The translations under genes were made by a program, and so were the position numbers. Of a stretch of 64,000 nucleotides of DNA, positions 37,632 to 45,914 are shown one piece after another; position 1 is the first letter of the stretch; each line of letters starts with the position of its first letter. Where the stretch lies: positions 1 through 64,000 of the forward strand of contig NZ_JAECZB010000067.1 of NCBI RefSeq assembly GCF_016056295.1, in the 5' to 3' direction. The notes beneath the pieces are model-generated. The model was not told where the DNA came from and searched no databases. It worked only from the letters and a program-made list of their open reading frames with translations. The DNA is from Atlanticothrix silvestris CENA357. GTDB lineage: Bacteria > Cyanobacteriota > Cyanobacteriia > Cyanobacteriales > Nostocaceae.

Positions 37632-40211
37632 ATGCAAAAACTTCAGCTGGCAAAGCGAGTAGTTAGATTTGCGGTGATTCATGTAATCCTATTTACCCTT
37701 GCTTTGTCCTTAACTATTATTCCCAGCACATTCGCCAAACAACCCCCAACCACAACAGCAAAGCAACTTTTTGAGCAAGGAGAAGCGCTTTATCAAGCTG
37801 GACGCTTTACTGAAGCGGTAACTACTCTACAACAAGCTGTCCGTAGCTATCAACGAGAAAGCAATAATCTTGCACAAGCCGCAGCGCTGACTAATCTTTC
37901 TCTTGTATACCAGCAACTCGGCTCGTGGAAAGAAGCTGATGTAACTATTAACAACAGCTTAAATTTACTTGGCTGGAATGAAAAAAATCAAAAATTAAAT
38001 GTCAACAATCCAAAATCTGAATTGTTAGAAATTCTTGCACAAACTCTCAATATTCAGGGCGAATTACAACTGACACAGGGACAAGCTGATACATCTGTGA
38101 AAACATCACAACAAGCAGAGCAAATCTGGAAAAAATTAGGTGACAATGCTGGAGTCACGCGCAGCCGCATCAACCAAGCACAGGCTCTACGAGTTGCTGG
38201 TTTTTATCGCCGTAGTTTGGATATATTGGAGGAAGTATCCCAACAATTACAAGCTCAACCTGACTCACTTGTAAAAGTAACAGCTTTGCGATCGCTTGGT
38301 AATGTACTACAACAATTAGGCGAACTTGAGTTATCCCAAAACACCTTACAAAAAAGCTTAAAAATTGCTCAACGTCTGCAATTGCCTCTAGAAATTAGTT
38401 TGGCGGAATTTAGTCTCGGTAATACTGCAAGGTCGTTAAGTAATATTAAAGATACAATAACCCATTATGAAAATGCTGCCAAAATAGCGCCCAATCCACT
38501 TACTAAAGTGCAAGCTCAAATCAATCAACTCAGCTTGCTGGTTGAGAGTGAACAAATAGCAGAAGTCCAAAAATTAATACCCACAATTCAATCTCAATTA
38601 GCTATTCTGCCTACCACTCAAGTTGGTATCTATGCACGGATCAATTTTGCTCATACCATTATCAAAATTGGTAACAAAAAAGACATTGCAGAGATTCTGG
38701 CAAGCAGCATTAAACAAGCCAAAACAATAGGTGACGAACGCGCCGAATCCTATGCGCTAGGCAGTTTAGGGGAAGTTTACGAGCAGAACAATCAATGGCA
38801 AGAAGCGCAGGATTTGACAGAGCAAGCATTGTTTATAGCCCAAAAAATCGATGCTTCAGACATAGCTTATCGTTGGGAGTGGCAGTTAGGACGCTTGCTC
38901 AAAGCACAGGGAAATATCCCGGCAGCCATAGGTGCTTATGATAGCGCGGTAGCAACACTTGAGTCTCTGCGTAGCGATTTAGTTGCAGTCAACCGAGACG
39001 TACAATTTAATTTTCGTGATGGCGTAGAACCTATTTATCGAGAGTCAGTAGAGTTGCTTTTGCAAGAGCAAGGACAAGACAAACCTGATTTAGATAAGGT
39101 TCGCAAGCGAATAGAAGCTTTGCAACTAGCAGAATTAGACAATTTTTTCCGAGAAGCTTGCTTAAGTAACCAATTTGTGGTTCTGGATAATGTAGTAGAC
39201 AAGGATAACCAAAATACTGCTATTTTCTACCCGATTATCCTAGACAACCATTTAGAAATTATTGTCAAACTTCCCAAGCAACCATTGATACATAAAACTT
39301 CTGTGGTGAGTCGTGAGGAAGTAGAGCAACTCGTTACAAAAATGCGGCAAACGATAGTTGCACCATCTGCTATTAAAGAATTTCAAGCAGTTTCTCAGCA
39401 GCTTTATGACTGGTTAATAAAACCCGTTGAAACAGACCTCAAAAATGATGGAGTGAATACTCTAGTATTTATCCCTGACGGATCACTGCGAAATATCCCA
39501 ATGTCTGCATTGTATGATGGCGAAGAGTATGTAGTCCAGAAGTATGCGATCGCTGTTAGCCCAGGACTGCAACTATTTACCCCCAAACCCCTAGCACAGA
39601 GAAGATTAAACGCTCTTGCTGGAGGACTTTCGCAATCACCGAAAAATGAAGATTTTGAACCGCTTCCCAATGTCAAAGTTGAACTGAAATTCATTCAGCA
39701 ATTAGGCGTATCAACAACTACATTATTAGATGATAACTTTACGACTAAGATTTTAGAAAAAACCATTAATGATCAACCCTTTAGAGTTGTTCACTTGGCA
39801 ACTCATGGGCAATTTAGCTCTAAAGCAAAAGACACTTTTATCCTAACAGTTGATGGACGCATCAATGTAAGTGAATTAGACAGCCTGCTCAAAAGTAGAG
39901 AGCAGAAACGAACAGAGCCAATAGAATTACTTGTTTTGAGTGCTTGCGAAACAGCAGCTGGAGATAACAGAGCCGCATTGGGATTAGCAGGAATTGCGAT
40001 TCGCTCCGGTGCAAGAAGTACTTTGGCATCCTTATGGCAAATTGGTGATGATTCTACAGCTTCATTTATTCGTGAATTTTACAGTGAGTTAATCACTGGT
40101 AAAACTACAGCAGAGGCTTTACGCTTATCTCAATTAAAACTACTCGCAGATCAAAAATACAACCGTCCAATGTACTGGGCACCCTATGTCTTAGTGGGTA
40201 ACTGGTTGTAG
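37632..40211 (+). CDS. Exported TPR-CHAT domain protein
   Basis: A signal-peptide-like N-terminus (VIHVILFTLALSLTIIPSTFA) precedes TPR repeats (about residues 40-450, e.g. AKQLFEQGEALYQAGRFTEAVTTLQQAV) and a C-terminal CHAT caspase-like protease domain. The catalytic pair is intact: His725 in V-V-H-L-A-T-H-G and Cys772 in L-V-L-S-A-C-E-T-A. The gene starts 10 bp after the haemagglutinin stop, with its ribosome site (AAGGTG) overlapping that stop, so the two are translated from one message. CHAT proteases cleave partner proteins after specific triggers; a periplasmic role next to a TpsA protein suggests processing or surface control. This link is inference. Confidence 0.88.
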   Translation: MQKLQLAKRVVRFAVIHVILFTLALSLTIIPSTFAKQPPTTTAKQLFEQGEALYQAGRFTEAVTTLQQAVRSYQRESNNLAQAAALTNLSLVYQQLGSWKEADVTINNSLNLLGWNEKNQKLNVNNPKSELLEILAQTLNIQGELQLTQGQADTSVKTSQQAEQIWKKLGDNAGVTRSRINQAQALRVAGFYRRSLDILEEVSQQLQAQPDSLVKVTALRSLGNVLQQLGELELSQNTLQKSLKIAQRLQLPLEISLAEFSLGNTARSLSNIKDTITHYENAAKIAPNPLTKVQAQINQLSLLVESEQIAEVQKLIPTIQSQLAILPTTQVGIYARINFAHTIIKIGNKKDIAEILASSIKQAKTIGDERAESYALGSLGEVYEQNNQWQEAQDLTEQALFIAQKIDASDIAYRWEWQLGRLLKAQGNIPAAIGAYDSAVATLESLRSDLVAVNRDVQFNFRDGVEPIYRESVELLLQEQGQDKPDLDKVRKRIEALQLAELDNFFREACLSNQFVVLDNVVDKDNQNTAIFYPIILDNHLEIIVKLPKQPLIHKTSVVSREEVEQLVTKMRQTIVAPSAIKEFQAVSQQLYDWLIKPVETDLKNDGVNTLVFIPDGSLRNIPMSALYDGEEYVVQKYAIAVSPGLQLFTPKPLAQRRLNALAGGLSQSPKNEDFEPLPNVKVELKFIQQLGVSTTTLLDDNFTTKILEKTINDQPFRVVHLATHGQFSSKAKDTFILTVDGRINVSELDSLLKSREQKRTEPIELLVLSACETAAGDNRAALGLAGIAIRSGARSTLASLWQIGDDSTASFIREFYSELITGKTTAEALRLSQLKLLADQKYNRPMYWAPYVLVGNWL

Positions 40212-40284
40212 AGAGGGAAATCTGACAAGATGCCTGCCTCATACTGGAAATGCGATCGCTTGTTGAAGACAACCTAATTTTGCC

Positions 40285-41826
40285 CTAACTTATCTCCTTC
40301 AATATAGCCAAATGCTTACTCACAGGAGCCAGGGTATTAGCAACAATCATCCCACTGGCGGCGACGGCTGGTAAACCGATGCCAGGGAATGTGGAGTCAC
40401 CGCAACACATCAATCCCGTTAAGGGCGTGCGGTGACCGGGAAACAAACCAGATGCGGCAGAAATTGCTGGGCCGTAGGAACCACGATGGCGGCGTAGAAA
40501 ACGTTCGTGGGTGAGGGGTGTACCTACCAGTGTAATTTCACAGCGGGTGCGGATATCGCTGATGATTCTTTCTAAAGCTTGCCACATGACCTCGGCACGT
40601 AATCGCTTTTGTCGCTCATATTCCTGACTTTTCCTATCTAACCCTTGCCAGAGTGCATAGGGTTCATTACCAGGGGTATATACATGAATTACATGCTTAC
40701 CTGGGGGTGCAAGAGAGGGGTCGAGAATTGAGGGAATTGATACCAGCACGACATTCTGTGGTGCAGTAATACCCGATTGCCAATCATTAACCACAATATA
40801 ATGACAGAGCAAATTTGCGGGTAAACCTTGGGCATCAATACCTAAATGCAGGTGCATGAAACTATCACATTCCGGTGTTGCTTGGCGTTGGCTACGGAAT
40901 TTTGGCGGTAATGCTCCTTGAGGCACTAACTTCAGCGTATCCCACACTGAAGCATTAGATACAACCGCGCGCCGCGCCCGAATTTCTCGACCATCACGTA
41001 AACTTACACCAACTGCCTTGTTACCCTCTACTAAAATTTGCTCAACATGACTACCTAAAAATAATTTTCCACCATGTTTTTCTAACCCTTGTACAAGGAC
41101 ATTGACTAAAGCACCACTACCACCGACAGGGTAATCCAAAACTACTCCAGGTCGATACCAATCAGCAAACATAAAGGCTACCTCTGCGGCGTTAGTACCA
41201 GCAGCAGGGAGTCCAGAAAGGAGAAAACATAGCAGGTTTAGCCAGTTGCTAATAAAGGGATCACGGACAACATCATCCATGATGCGAGAAAAAGGCCCTG
41301 TTAATTTAAAGATGTTGGCAGCGTGTTTAACTAGAGACGGAGCAAATCTGCCGATGGTTAAAGCTACGCCTATATCATTGCGTAACGCAGCTGGGGGGAG
41401 AGCGATCGCAGCTTGGGCTAGTGGTGTCATAACCTCTTGCAAGTGTCGCCATTGAGCCACTGCATCTTTACCCCGCAACTTCGCTAGCACTTCACAAAAC
41501 TGTTCTGCACCCACAGATGCATCAAAATCACCTTCTGGTAAGCGACAGCCCCAAGTATTATATGTAACACATGGTAAATCAACACCTATTACATCTAGCA
41601 CTTGCCGTAAAGGATTAACTGAAGGACTGTAAGACAACCCAGAGTAAAGAGAAGGCCCTGAATCAAACTTAAATCCTTGATGTGCAAAACTATGCGCCGC
41701 CCCACCAGCGATTGTATGACTTTCACAAACAGTCACATCAAAGCCGTAGCGCGCTAAAACAGCAGCACAACTCAACCCCCCTACACCACTACCAATTACA
41801 ACTACATCTGTTTGGTTCATAGTCAT
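40285..41826 (-). CDS. FAD-dependent carotene isomerase/desaturase-like oxidoreductase
   Basis: Flavoprotein of the phytoene-desaturase/CrtISO superfamily (513 aa). The N-terminal dinucleotide motif is VVVIGSGVGGLSCAAVLARYGFDVTVCE, followed by GGAAHSFAHQGFKFDSGPSLYSGL, and the C-terminal FAD motif is TGLMCCGDSTFPGIGLPAVAASGMIVAN. The sequence differs from the known cyanobacterial CrtH (carotene isomerase), so the substrate could be a carotenoid, a retinoid or another polyene. It lies alone on the minus strand. The start has several ATGs (MTMNQ), either being plausible. Confidence 0.75.
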   Translation of the reverse strand: MTMNQTDVVVIGSGVGGLSCAAVLARYGFDVTVCESHTIAGGAAHSFAHQGFKFDSGPSLYSGLSYSPSVNPLRQVLDVIGVDLPCVTYNTWGCRLPEGDFDASVGAEQFCEVLAKLRGKDAVAQWRHLQEVMTPLAQAAIALPPAALRNDIGVALTIGRFAPSLVKHAANIFKLTGPFSRIMDDVVRDPFISNWLNLLCFLLSGLPAAGTNAAEVAFMFADWYRPGVVLDYPVGGSGALVNVLVQGLEKHGGKLFLGSHVEQILVEGNKAVGVSLRDGREIRARRAVVSNASVWDTLKLVPQGALPPKFRSQRQATPECDSFMHLHLGIDAQGLPANLLCHYIVVNDWQSGITAPQNVVLVSIPSILDPSLAPPGKHVIHVYTPGNEPYALWQGLDRKSQEYERQKRLRAEVMWQALERIISDIRTRCEITLVGTPLTHERFLRRHRGSYGPAISAASGLFPGHRTPLTGLMCCGDSTFPGIGLPAVAASGMIVANTLAPVSKHLAILKEIS

Positions 41827-42106
41827 TAGTCATTACTGTTTCGAGGGGATTAAGCTTTATCCAATGGTGAAACCAATTGCTAAGTTTTTTAATAAGCATC
41901 AGTTACACGTTGCCGTAAATCAATTGAGCAGAGATCAGGCATTAGTATGGGTAATATAAGTGTTTTTGTTGCTTATACTACTCATAATTAATTTGGTGCA
42001 GATATGAGATTACAAGCGATCGCCAAAAAATCACACGAGGGAAAATTTTGCGTTTTTTTTGCGTAAAGCACAGATTTTGAGGTGAATAGTATTATATACT
42101 GAACCC
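41827..42106. other. Intergenic region with a possible sRNA promoter
   Basis: No gene is visible. A HIP1 site lies at about 42017. At 42095-42100 TATACT resembles a -10 box, 6 nt before the candidate small RNA; no good -35 box is visible in front of it. Confidence 0.4.
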
Positions 42107-42204
42107 ACTATATGTAAAGCCAGGGACAACAGTCAAAAAGAAAAGTCCCTTATATAAACTCCCCTACTCAAAGCTGCCCTGGCACATGTCCAGGGCAGCT
42201 TTTG
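42107..42204 (+). ncRNA. Candidate small RNA ending in a strong terminator
   Basis: Three parts are visible: a 5' stem AGGGAC (42122-42127) / GTCCCT (42145-42150) with a 17-nt A-rich loop, a single-stranded stretch TATATAAACTCCCCTACTC, and a perfect 13-bp terminator AAAGCTGCCCTGG (42170-42182) / CCAGGGCAGCTTT (42190-42202) ending in four T. The layout recalls cyanobacterial Yfr-type sRNAs, but the Yfr1 core ACUCCUCACAC is not present (ACTCCCCTACTC instead). The hairpin could instead end the infC-like transcript on the other strand, though the T run is poorer there. Confidence 0.5.
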
Positions 42205-42302
42205 ATTACTTATGCTTACCCAGCCTGAATTTCTCACAATCAGAAATCCGGGCATGATGTATTTGCATTACTCTATATGTAAAAAATTGCTGAGAAAATA
42301 AT

Positions 42303-42791
42303 TTAAGCAGGAATGATTTGAGCAGTAAGTGAACGTTTATCTAGTGATTGGATTTTACCTACTTCGCTTAAGGCGTTTGCAACCCGTTCTAACAATTCTC
42401 CAGCTTGTTCACGATATTGGTTTTCTCTACCTCGTAACCGAATAGCAAACTTAACTGAATCGCCCTTACTCAACCATCCAATTGCTTGCTCGATCCGTAA
42501 GTTATAATCAGCTACAGCAATATTGGGACGCAGCCGAACTTCTTTCACTGTCGGTCTAGCACTCTGTCCCTGACGTTTTTTCTTTTGATACTGAAGCTTG
42601 CCATAGTTGAGAATTTTCGCTATTGGAGCATCTTTGCCTTCAGAGACTACAACTAAGTCGAGCTCTAAGCTTTCGGCTAACTGTAGAGCTTCATAAGTGT
42701 CTATTAAACCACGATTGTTATTTTCGTGATCAATCAAGAAAACTTGGGGTGACTTGATTTGCGAGTTAATTAGTTGCTTTTGGATTACGAT
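42303..42791 (-). CDS. infC: Divergent translation initiation factor IF-3 paralogue, AUC start
   Basis: Two-domain IF-3. The N domain has INSQIKSPQVFLIDHENNNRGL and EALQLAESLELDLVVVS, then ILNYGKLQYQKKKRQ; the C domain has VKEVRLRPNIAVADYNLRIEQAIGWLSKGDSVKFAIRLRGRE. The conserved N-terminus lies upstream of the first ordinary start (TTG at 42737). Between an in-frame TGA (42804-42806) and that TTG there is no ATG, GTG or TTG, but an ATC at 42791 sits 8 nt after GAGAGG. An AUC (or AUU) start, as in E. coli infC, gives 162 aa. It diverges from the usual cyanobacterial IF-3 (motif IAKILNYG rather than VCRIMDYG), so it is probably a second copy. Confidence 0.82.
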   Translation of the reverse strand: MVIQKQLINSQIKSPQVFLIDHENNNRGLIDTYEALQLAESLELDLVVVSEGKDAPIAKILNYGKLQYQKKKRQGQSARPTVKEVRLRPNIAVADYNLRIEQAIGWLSKGDSVKFAIRLRGRENQYREQAGELLERVANALSEVGKIQSLDKRSLTAQIIPA

Positions 42792-42799
42792 AAGTTTTT

Positions 42800-42805
42800 C
42801 CTCTC
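42800..42805 (-). promoter_or_regulatory. Ribosome binding site supporting the AUC start of infC
   Basis: GAGAGG on the minus strand, 8 nt before the ATC at 42791-42789. It is the only good ribosome site in the region and is too far from the TTG at 42737 to serve it. Confidence 0.7.
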
Positions 42806-42806
42806 A

Positions 42807-43231
42807 ATTGTTCAATACTTAGTGGATACAAGTGATGCTTTGCTTAACACAATGCTCTTCTAAATACATGGTAACGTAATCTGTCGTTTCTCCCTATTCG
42901 CAAAACCCGTCTTCTGATATTCGGCTCTTCCCTAATTGTTATGCGGAATCTTTAATAAAGCATCAGAATTGACTATAAAATCCAGGTTAAAGGCCTAAAT
43001 TTCACGCATAAGTATAAAATACTAGGAACCCAACTTTTATGAGCGATCGCTTGGGAGCAGTCAAGCAATCAAATGCCCTCTTGTAGAGCATTTAGGGTAC
43101 TTTATATTAAATAAAGTTTCGAGCAAGCAAAGATTTAAATAAGATATGTTTCAGCAAGAGTTTGAAGATTGACTTGCTCGAACATGATAGTGATGATTCA
43201 GAGTTACCACCGCAAAGGAGGATTGAGAAAC
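42807..43231. other. Divergent intergenic region between infC-like gene and rpaB
   Basis: Holds a HIP1 site at about 43044 and a short hairpin AAATGC/GCATTT at about 43071-43094. An RpaB-binding HLR1 pair (two TTACA-type repeats) was looked for and not found in clear form. No other gene. Confidence 0.4.
43217..43222 (+). promoter_or_regulatory. Ribosome binding site that decides the rpaB start
   Basis: AGGAGG just upstream of the TTG at 43232; it lies inside the longer frame that begins at 43169 and therefore favours the shorter protein. Confidence 0.7.
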
Positions 43232-43960
43232 TTGGAAAGTCACAAAGAAAAAATCCTGGTGGTAGATGACGAAGCTAGCATTTGTCGGATTTTAGAAACG
43301 CGCCTTTCCATGATTGGCTATGATGTAGTCACCGCTGGTGATGGAGAAGAGGCGTTGTCAACTTTTCGCTCATCTGAGCCAGACTTAGTAGTTTTAGATG
43401 TGATGATGCCAAAGTTAGATGGCTATGGTGTGTGTCAAGAATTACGTAAAGAGTCGGATGTACCGATTATTATGCTGACAGCCTTGGCAGATGTAGCAGA
43501 TCGGATCACTGGATTGGAATTAGGGGCTGATGACTATATGACGAAGCCTTTCTCTCCCAAGGAATTAGAGTCAAGAATTCGCTCGGTACTGCGACGGAGA
43601 AACGATAGAACAAGCGCTGCTGCTATTTCTAGTTTGGGAGTGATTGAAGTAGACGATCTCAAAATTGATACGAATAAGCGACAAGTGTACAAAGCAGGTG
43701 GGCGGATTAGATTAACGGGTGTGGAGTATAGCTTGCTAGAGTTATTGATGCGCCATTCAGGAAAATCTTTTTCTCGTGGAGAAATATTGCAGCAAGTCTG
43801 GGGTTATAACGCAGAACAACATGCAGATACTCGTGTGGTGGATGTGCATATCTCGCGTTTGCGCTCGAAGTTAGAAGATGACCCAGAACATCCAGAATAT
43901 ATCTTGACAGCAAGAGGAACTGGTTATCTTTTTCAACGAATTAGTGAACTGGAGCATTAA
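43232..43960 (+). CDS. rpaB: OmpR-type response regulator RpaB
   Basis: Receiver domain with the acidic pocket (VVDDE), phospho-acceptor Asp in VLDVMMPKLDGYG and Lys in DYMTKPFSPKELE, followed by a winged-helix DNA-binding domain (RIRLTGVEYSLLELLMRHSG ... RVVDVHISRLRSKLEDDP ... ARGTGYLFQRI). These strings match RpaB (Ycf27), the essential regulator of high-light and photosystem genes in cyanobacteria, normally controlled by the kinase NblS/Hik33. The start is set at the TTG at 43232, which follows AAAGGAGG by 10 nt and gives the conserved x-E-S-H-K-E-K; an ATG at 43169 would add 21 unrelated residues. It might be a paralogue if another rpaB exists elsewhere. Confidence 0.85.
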   Translation: MESHKEKILVVDDEASICRILETRLSMIGYDVVTAGDGEEALSTFRSSEPDLVVLDVMMPKLDGYGVCQELRKESDVPIIMLTALADVADRITGLELGADDYMTKPFSPKELESRIRSVLRRRNDRTSAAAISSLGVIEVDDLKIDTNKRQVYKAGGRIRLTGVEYSLLELLMRHSGKSFSRGEILQQVWGYNAEQHADTRVVDVHISRLRSKLEDDPEHPEYILTARGTGYLFQRISELEH

Positions 43961-43986
43961 CCGTTACCAAGAGGGGGTAAAGGGTA

Positions 43987-44082
43987 ATACCAATTCGCAA
44001 TTCGCAATTCACAATTAAAGAACTTAGATGCAGCAAAGTTTTTAGGGTTTACATCTGTATCATATTTTTCGTGAAATGGTAT
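43987..44082. mobile_element. MITE copy A (ATACCA...TGGTAT), forming the 3' end of the MATE gene
   Basis: 96 bp with ends ATACCAATTCGC and GTGAAATGGTAT; TA flanks it on both sides. In reverse orientation it aligns along its length with copies at 45622 and 48116 (shared CACGAAAAAT, TGATACAGAT, TTTAATTG, GCGAATTGCG). It lacks the GC-rich inserts of those copies. It overlaps the last codons of the MATE gene. Confidence 0.75.
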
Positions 44083-45424
44083 TAGTTGTTTTGTTTCTAA
44101 ACCGCCAAGTCATAATTATTGCAGCGATTGCTAAACCAATAGCTAGTCCCCACCAAAGACCAATAGCTCCAGAACCCGACGAGATTCCGAAAGTGTAACC
44201 AGTGAATAGACCAACACACCAATAAGCAAAAATACCAATCAACATCGGAATCCGAGTGTCTTTTAGTCCGCGTAATGCTCCTGCGGCAGTAACTTGTACA
44301 CCGTCAACTATTTGAAAAATCGCTGCTACTCCCAGCAATTTCACTGCGAGGACAACTACATCTGCATTGTTTGGATCGCTAATGTCAATATAAAGAGAAA
44401 TAATCGACTTTGGCACTAACCAGAATGTAATGCCTATTGCACCCATAGATAGAGCTGCAATGGCAATGCCTACATATCCAGCCATACGAGTGGCAAGGAG
44501 GTCATTCTGTCCTACTAACTGCCCAACACGTACTGTTATCGCTAAAGAAACACCTAGTGCAATCTGGAATGACATCGAAATTGTTTGTAAAGCGATTTGA
44601 TGGGCAGCAAGAGCGTTTGTTCCTAATTGTCCTATTAAGAAAGTAACAACGGTGAACAGTCCTGCTTCCACTGCAATCAGTCCCCCAATGGGCAATCCAA
44701 CCTGAAAAATCTCGCTAATGATACGGCGATGCTCTAGGGAAAAAGCTTCGTGAGGCGAAGGTCGAAAAATACCGTAAACTACAAAGTGAGGCTGATTATA
44801 TATATAAACTGTCAAAGCAATAAACATACTCCAAATTGAGAGTGTGCTTGCCCAACCGATACCAGCTAAACCCAGCTCAGGGAATCCCAGTTTACCAAAC
44901 ATCAGCACATAATTAGCTGTGATGTTGAACAGAGTACCCAAAACCACAGTCACCATCACTAATTGCGGTTGCAACAGAGCAGAAAGAAAGCTTTTAAGTA
45001 CTGCAAAGCCCAAACCAGGAATAAAACCCAGTGCGATCGCTCTTAAATAAATCTCTGTTAATGCTACTGTGTTAGCATCCTGGCCTAGTAGAAGTAGTAA
45101 AGTACCTCCATTGTAAAGTAGCAATGTAATTGGTATTCCTAGTACCAGAGATATCCCAAGTCCAAGCCGGACAATTGTGCCAACTTTTTCTTTATTTCCG
45201 GCTCCGTATGCTTGGGCAGCTAACGGGCTGACAGCAGAAACGATACCAGCAACAATCAACAGACAAAAACTAAAGATAACAGCTCCCAAACCTCCAGATG
45301 CAATGGTTTGACTTCCCAGCCAGCCCATCATTACCGTATCCACAAAAGCGGTTGCAGATTGAGCCAATTGTGCTGCTACTAAAGGTATGGCTAACACGAG
45401 ACATTTTTTAACTTCAGAAAACAT
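44060..45424 (-). CDS. MATE family multidrug/toxin efflux transporter
   Basis: Twelve-helix exporter of the NorM/DinF type. The first helix has PLVAAQLAQSATAFVDTVMMGWLGS, the usual opening, and the two six-helix halves are both present (second half from GLPIGGLIAVEAGLFTVVTFLIG). Energy comes from sodium or proton gradients; substrates are unknown. The start is placed at the ATG giving MFSEVKKC; an ATG 39 bp upstream is also in frame. The last residues (N-T-I-S-R-K-I) and the TGA stop are encoded by a MITE, so the original C-terminus has been replaced, probably without harm because it is a cytoplasmic tail. Confidence 0.9.
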   Translation of the reverse strand: MFSEVKKCLVLAIPLVAAQLAQSATAFVDTVMMGWLGSQTIASGGLGAVIFSFCLLIVAGIVSAVSPLAAQAYGAGNKEKVGTIVRLGLGISLVLGIPITLLLYNGGTLLLLLGQDANTVALTEIYLRAIALGFIPGLGFAVLKSFLSALLQPQLVMVTVVLGTLFNITANYVLMFGKLGFPELGLAGIGWASTLSIWSMFIALTVYIYNQPHFVVYGIFRPSPHEAFSLEHRRIISEIFQVGLPIGGLIAVEAGLFTVVTFLIGQLGTNALAAHQIALQTISMSFQIALGVSLAITVRVGQLVGQNDLLATRMAGYVGIAIAALSMGAIGITFWLVPKSIISLYIDISDPNNADVVVLAVKLLGVAAIFQIVDGVQVTAAGALRGLKDTRIPMLIGIFAYWCVGLFTGYTFGISSGSGAIGLWWGLAIGLAIAAIIMTWRFRNKTTNTISRKI

Positions 45425-45621
45425 ATACATGTAACCCGATGTAAAGAACAAAGGGTTTTTCAAAATCTAAACCCATGTTCAGGAGATGTTGCTCTTGTGA
45501 ACTTAAATCTATTTTCTAGCTCTCATCTCCCAGTAGAGCGAAATATAGATTGTACAGCAAGTGATTGCCTGAGCCCGAATTTTTAATCGCGAACTTGGTG
45601 TTGATCGCCTCGCCACTCGTT

Positions 45622-45779
45622 ATACCATTTAACGAAAAATTTGATACAGATTTAACCATTGAAAGGTTTGCTGTATCTAGGTTTTTTAATTGCGAATTGC
45701 GAATTGCGATCTTCGCAGCGTAAAGCCTGCGGCATAGCTACGCTTAGAGCGACGAAGGAGCGTCATTGTGAATTGGTAT
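45622..45779. mobile_element. MITE copy B with GC-rich insert
   Basis: 158 bp between ATACCATTTAACG and GTGAATTGGTAT, in the gap between the MATE and amylosucrase genes. The middle has a GC-rich insert (TCGCAGCGTAAAGCCTGCGG ... AGCGACGAAGGAGCGTC) absent from copy A. The rest of the gap (45464-45914) holds no gene. Confidence 0.75.
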
Positions 45780-45914
45780 TAGAGCTTCTCTTCCAAGCGT
45801 TTGGGCTGGAGTTAAATAAGACTGATTATGTCTCCCTAACAATTGTCAATTCGCAATATTTCGGGTGCGCTCAGTACAAGTTCGCCCTTATTTTGGCAAA
45901 AATATTGAAGCTTT

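Noticed and set aside
42107-42204. Identification of the candidate RNA as Yfr1
   Set aside because: The diagnostic core ACUCCUCACAC is not present; only a loosely similar ACTCCCCTACTC is.
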